Assembly (NCBI GenBank): GCA_964538875.1
Contig: CAZIHO010000130.1
Span: forward strand, 1 to 8,623
Direction: 5' to 3'
Origin: CAZIHO01 sp964538875
Lineage (GTDB): Bacteria; Pseudomonadota; Gammaproteobacteria; Chromatiales; Chromatiaceae
Length of the DNA stretch: 8,623 bases
The translations under genes and the position numbers were made by a program. This document shows positions 6,412 through 8,623 of the stretch, piece after piece (position 1 is the stretch's first letter; each line of letters begins with the position of its first letter). The notes below the pieces were generated by a model that made no database searches, was not told the origin of the DNA, and saw only the letters and a list, made by a program, of their open reading frames with translations.

Positions 6412-7470
6412 TTACCTGGGGCTCACCAGGGACCAGTCCAGGGGCGTGGCGAACGGGATGTCCCGGCTGGCCCGCCGGCCCAGCAAGTCCGGCAAATGCC
6501 GGGGCGCCAGGCCCAGGCCAGGGCGCACCGAGCCCAGATTGTCATGGGTGAACAGTTCCCCCTGGGCGATGTCCCGCAGGGCGTACAGGGAGCGCCGGCG
6601 TTTGACCCCAATCTCGCTGGCCACCGGGCCATACTGAACCCGGCCCAGGGCTTGCCAGGCGCGCCGCGCTTCGCTGACCAATAGGTCCAATTCCGGGGGC
6701 TCCAGGGAAAAGGCGGCGTCCGGCCCGCCGCCGGAGCGGGCCAGGGTGAAATGTTTTTCGATCAAACAGGCGCCCAGGGCGGTGGCCGCCAAGGCCACAC
6801 CCAGCCCCAGGCTATGGTCCGACAGGCCCACCGGACAGTCGAACAGTTCCGCCAGATGGGGCAGGGTAGCTAAATTGGCCTGGTCCGGGGGCGCCGGGTA
6901 GGCGCTGGTGCATTTGAGCAGGATCAGATCCCGGCAGCCCGCCGACCGGGCGGCCTGCACCGTGGCCTCGATGTCCGACACCCGGGCCATGCCGGTGGAG
7001 ACGATCAGGGGCTTACCGGTGGCGGCAGCCTTTTGTACCAGAGGCAGGTCCTGGGCCTCGAAGGAGGCAATCTTGAAACAGGGCACTTCCAGCCGGTCCA
7101 GAAATTCCACCGACTCCGGGTCGAAGGGCGAACTGAAGCCGATCAAGCCCAATTCCCGGCAGCGCTGGAACAGGGGTGGGTGCCAGTCCAGGGGCGTTTG
7201 GGTTTCCCGGTACAGGTCGATGAGCTTGCGCCCATGCCAAAGGCTGGCCGGATTGTCGATGCGAAATTCCGGCCGCTCGCTATCCAGGGTCAGGCGTTCC
7301 GGGATGAAGGTCTGGAGCTTGATGGCATCGGCGCCCGCCGCTGCCGCCCGCTCCACCAATGCCAAGGCCTGGGCCAGGGAGCCATGATGATTGCCGGAAA
7401 GCTCGGCGACGATCAGGGGCGGCTGGCCGGCACCCAGCGTACGGCCGGCGATTTGAACTGGCTTGGGCAT
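6412..7470 (-). CDS. pseI: Pseudaminic acid synthase (NeuB family)
   Basis: PseI condenses phosphoenolpyruvate with 2,4-diacetamido-2,4,6-trideoxy-L-altrose to make pseudaminic acid, a nine-carbon surface sugar. The 352-residue protein has the NeuB TIM barrel: IVAELSGNHHGS (20-31), AIKLQTF (49-55), GFSSPFD (111-117), KIASFE (133-138), VSTGMA (157-162), LLKCTSAYPAP (184-194), GLSDHS (215-220) and IEKHFTL (237-243). GGGPDAAFSLEP (247-258) is the PseI version of the motif that reads GPDHKASLEP in sialic acid synthases. A SAF (antifreeze-like) domain follows at about 292-350, starting RRSLYALRDI. I place the start at ATG 7470 rather than the upstream in-frame TTG at 7512, because AGGGA at 7479-7483 sits 8 bases before that ATG, the length then fits the family, and the TTG choice would overlap the upstream gene by 31 bases. 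Both this enzyme and ComA draw on phosphoenolpyruvate. Confidence 0.92.
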   Translation of the reverse strand: MPKPVQIAGRTLGAGQPPLIVAELSGNHHGSLAQALALVERAAAAGADAIKLQTFIPERLTLDSERPEFRIDNPASLWHGRKLIDLYRETQTPLDWHPPLFQRCRELGLIGFSSPFDPESVEFLDRLEVPCFKIASFEAQDLPLVQKAAATGKPLIVSTGMARVSDIEATVQAARSAGCRDLILLKCTSAYPAPPDQANLATLPHLAELFDCPVGLSDHSLGLGVALAATALGACLIEKHFTLARSGGGPDAAFSLEPPELDLLVSEARRAWQALGRVQYGPVASEIGVKRRRSLYALRDIAQGELFTHDNLGSVRPGLGLAPRHLPDLLGRRASRDIPFATPLDWSLVSPR

Positions 7471-7478
7471 GACAGGTT

Positions 7479-7483
7479 TCCCT
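7479..7483 (-). promoter_or_regulatory. Ribosome-binding site deciding the pseI start
   Basis: On the minus strand AGGGA precedes the ATG at 7470 by 8 bases and overlaps the stop codon of the upstream gene (TAG, 7484-7482). A terminating ribosome would therefore land on the pseI initiation site, arguing for coupling and for this start. Confidence 0.6.
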
Positions 7484-8525
7484 AGCGATAGGATGGGAGG
7501 GTCTGGACCCAATCCGGCAACTCCAGCCCAAACCGGAGCAGGGGCGCCGGGTCCGGCAACTGCTCCAGCCGGGCCAGATCCAACCCTTCCAGACGGGTGA
7601 CTTGGTTGGCGGCTGGCAAGGGAATCTTGCAGGTGCGCCGCCCCCCCGGCAAATAGCAGAGGGCCGGCAAACCCACCAGATAGGCGGCGAACAGGGCGAA
7701 GGAATCGGGTCCCAGCACCCAGCGGCAGCGGGCCAGGCTGGCGCCCAGGCTCCGTTCGGCGACCCTTTCCAGTTCCCAGGGCAGGGCAGTGTGGCGGGAC
7801 AAAATTGATTGGTAAACCGAGGCGTTGTCGGATGGATGCAGCCGCAGTGTCAAGGATTCGACGCCAAAGGCGTCCAGGTTGCCCAGCACCGAGGACAAGA
7901 AATCCGCCTCGGTGAAGCCCCAGTAATCCGCCACCCCAAAGCGGGCCAGGGCCGCCTTGGAAGTGGGTTCGGTCAAGAGTAACAGGCGGTTCTCCCCAGC
8001 CCCCAACCGTCGCTGGGCCTGGAACTGGTCCAACAGTTCCTGAAAATAGGGATTACGCAGACTCACCAGACCGGGTAGTGCCAAATCCTGGGCCAGCGAG
8101 CGGGCCCAGGGGTCCCCGACGCCGATATGCTCCGGCAGCCGCTCCCGCCAGTGGGGCGCCGGATAGCCGAACCGCTCCCGGTAATTCACCCAATGGTCTA
8201 GTAGCGCCAGACTGGGGACGCCCCGGACCCTGGCCAGGGCCAGCCAGGGGTCCTGAAGCTGGCGCTGCCAGCCGGTGCCGAACAGCAGCAGATCCGGATT
8301 GAACTGGTCCCAGGAGTCGTTGGGGTTCCCTATCTGGTCCCCATCCCACAGCCGTTCCCCCAGGCCCCGGCGCTGGAATTCCCCCCAGGCCGGCGCCCCC
8401 GGTACGCTCATCAGCCGCCAGTCCAGGGTATGCCGGTGGGTGCTGGCCAGGGCGCCGATCAGGGCCGCCGCGCCGGCGTCATGGCAAACCGCCAGGATGC
8501 GCCTGAGCTGGGTGGAATCCGCCAT
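7482..8525 (-). CDS. Putative GT-B-like glycosyltransferase of a nonulosonic acid cluster
   Basis: A 347-residue protein that I do not recognise as a characterised enzyme. It has no signal peptide or membrane segment. The N-terminal half has a Rossmann-like start (RRILAVCHDAGAAALIGAL, 8-26), then DLLLFGTGW (78-86) and LALLDHWVNYRERF (106-119), the last being a strikingly conserved-looking block. The second half starts near 179 (RLLLLTEPTS) and carries LRLHPSD (227-233) and LGPDSFALFAAYLVGLP (271-287). The HP and G-x-S-x-A-x-x-G-x-P patterns resemble those in GT-B enzymes of the CDP-glycerol phosphotransferase and polysialyltransferase type. It is therefore a candidate for the transferase that places the finished nonulosonic acid, or for a step preceding PseI. 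It begins 12 bases after the stop of a gene cut by the window edge and ends 11 bases before pseI. Confidence 0.6.
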   Translation of the reverse strand: MADSTQLRRILAVCHDAGAAALIGALASTHRHTLDWRLMSVPGAPAWGEFQRRGLGERLWDGDQIGNPNDSWDQFNPDLLLFGTGWQRQLQDPWLALARVRGVPSLALLDHWVNYRERFGYPAPHWRERLPEHIGVGDPWARSLAQDLALPGLVSLRNPYFQELLDQFQAQRRLGAGENRLLLLTEPTSKAALARFGVADYWGFTEADFLSSVLGNLDAFGVESLTLRLHPSDNASVYQSILSRHTALPWELERVAERSLGASLARCRWVLGPDSFALFAAYLVGLPALCYLPGGRRTCKIPLPAANQVTRLEGLDLARLEQLPDPAPLLRFGLELPDWVQTLPSYR

Positions 8526-8537
8526 GCCGGGGCCTGG

Positions 8538-8623
8538 TCAGGGGGCCACCATGCCCGTGGCCGCACCAGACGCCAGCAGTTGGCGCAGATCCTCCAGAGA
8601 CAGCCACTGGCTATTGGTGTTGG
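8538..8623 (-). CDS. C-terminal end of an unidentified protein, possibly a PseB-like nucleotide-sugar dehydratase
   Basis: On the minus strand a frame open at the right edge gives 28 residues beginning NTNSQWLSLEDLRQLL and ends at TGA (8540-8538), 12 bases before the glycosyltransferase-like gene. The pattern NT-x-x-WL(S/T)xE-x-L resembles the C-terminal tail of UDP-GlcNAc 4,6-dehydratases of the PseB/FlaA1 type, and such a gene would fit the pathway, but 28 residues are too few for a firm call. Being an open frame running straight into a tight operon on the same strand makes it a likely real gene; the identity is tentative. Confidence 0.5.
   Translation of the reverse strand, partial: NTNSQWLSLEDLRQLLASGAATGMVAP

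Noticed and set aside
6412..7470. Assignment as sialic (NeuB) or legionaminic acid synthase
   Set aside because: GGGPDAAFSLEP and the PseG-like neighbour match pseudaminic acid synthase better; the legionaminic option is not fully excluded.
1..8623. CRISPR arrays, tRNA or rRNA genes
   Set aside because: No regularly spaced direct repeats, cloverleaf-like sequence or ribosomal RNA signature was seen on either strand.

Overview
This GC-rich window carries two unrelated blocks and looks like an accessory surface-glycan locus of a proteobacterium. The taxon is inferred only from base composition, the IS3-type transposase remnant and the pseudaminate-type genes; I cannot name a species.

Left block (about 1-1660, + strand). 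A Fic-domain (AMP-transferase type) gene enters from beyond the left edge and ends at 1179. It is followed by a decayed stretch: a frameshifted remnant of a small XRE/HigA-like helix-turn-helix gene that kept its strong Shine-Dalgarno, then the left end and broken OrfA of an IS3-family element. Three perfect inverted repeats between 1669 and 1764 separate this debris from the next block and probably act as terminators.

Right block (1788-8623, - strand, read right to left). Six complete genes plus one gene cut by the right edge are packed with gaps of 5-12 bases or ATGA overlaps, so they are very likely one operon. In transcription order they are: the C-terminal end of an unidentified protein, perhaps a nucleotide-sugar dehydratase; a GT-B-like putative glycosyltransferase; a pseudaminic acid synthase (PseI); a PseG-like UDP-sugar hydrolase; a 492-residue fusion of phosphosulfolactate synthase (ComA) and 2-phosphosulfolactate phosphatase (ComB); an ATP-grasp ligase; and a SAM-dependent methyltransferase.

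The notable point is the ComA-ComB fusion inside a nonulosonic-acid operon. ComA and ComB are the first two enzymes of coenzyme M synthesis from phosphoenolpyruvate and sulfite. No ComC or later enzyme is present here, so the expected product is sulfolactate. Translational coupling to an ATP-grasp carboxylate ligase, followed by a methyltransferase, suggests that sulfolactate is activated, joined through an amide or ester to a pseudaminic-acid-type sugar, and perhaps O-methylated. That would place a sulfonate on a cell-surface glycan. The domain calls are well supported by motifs; the assembled pathway is inference.
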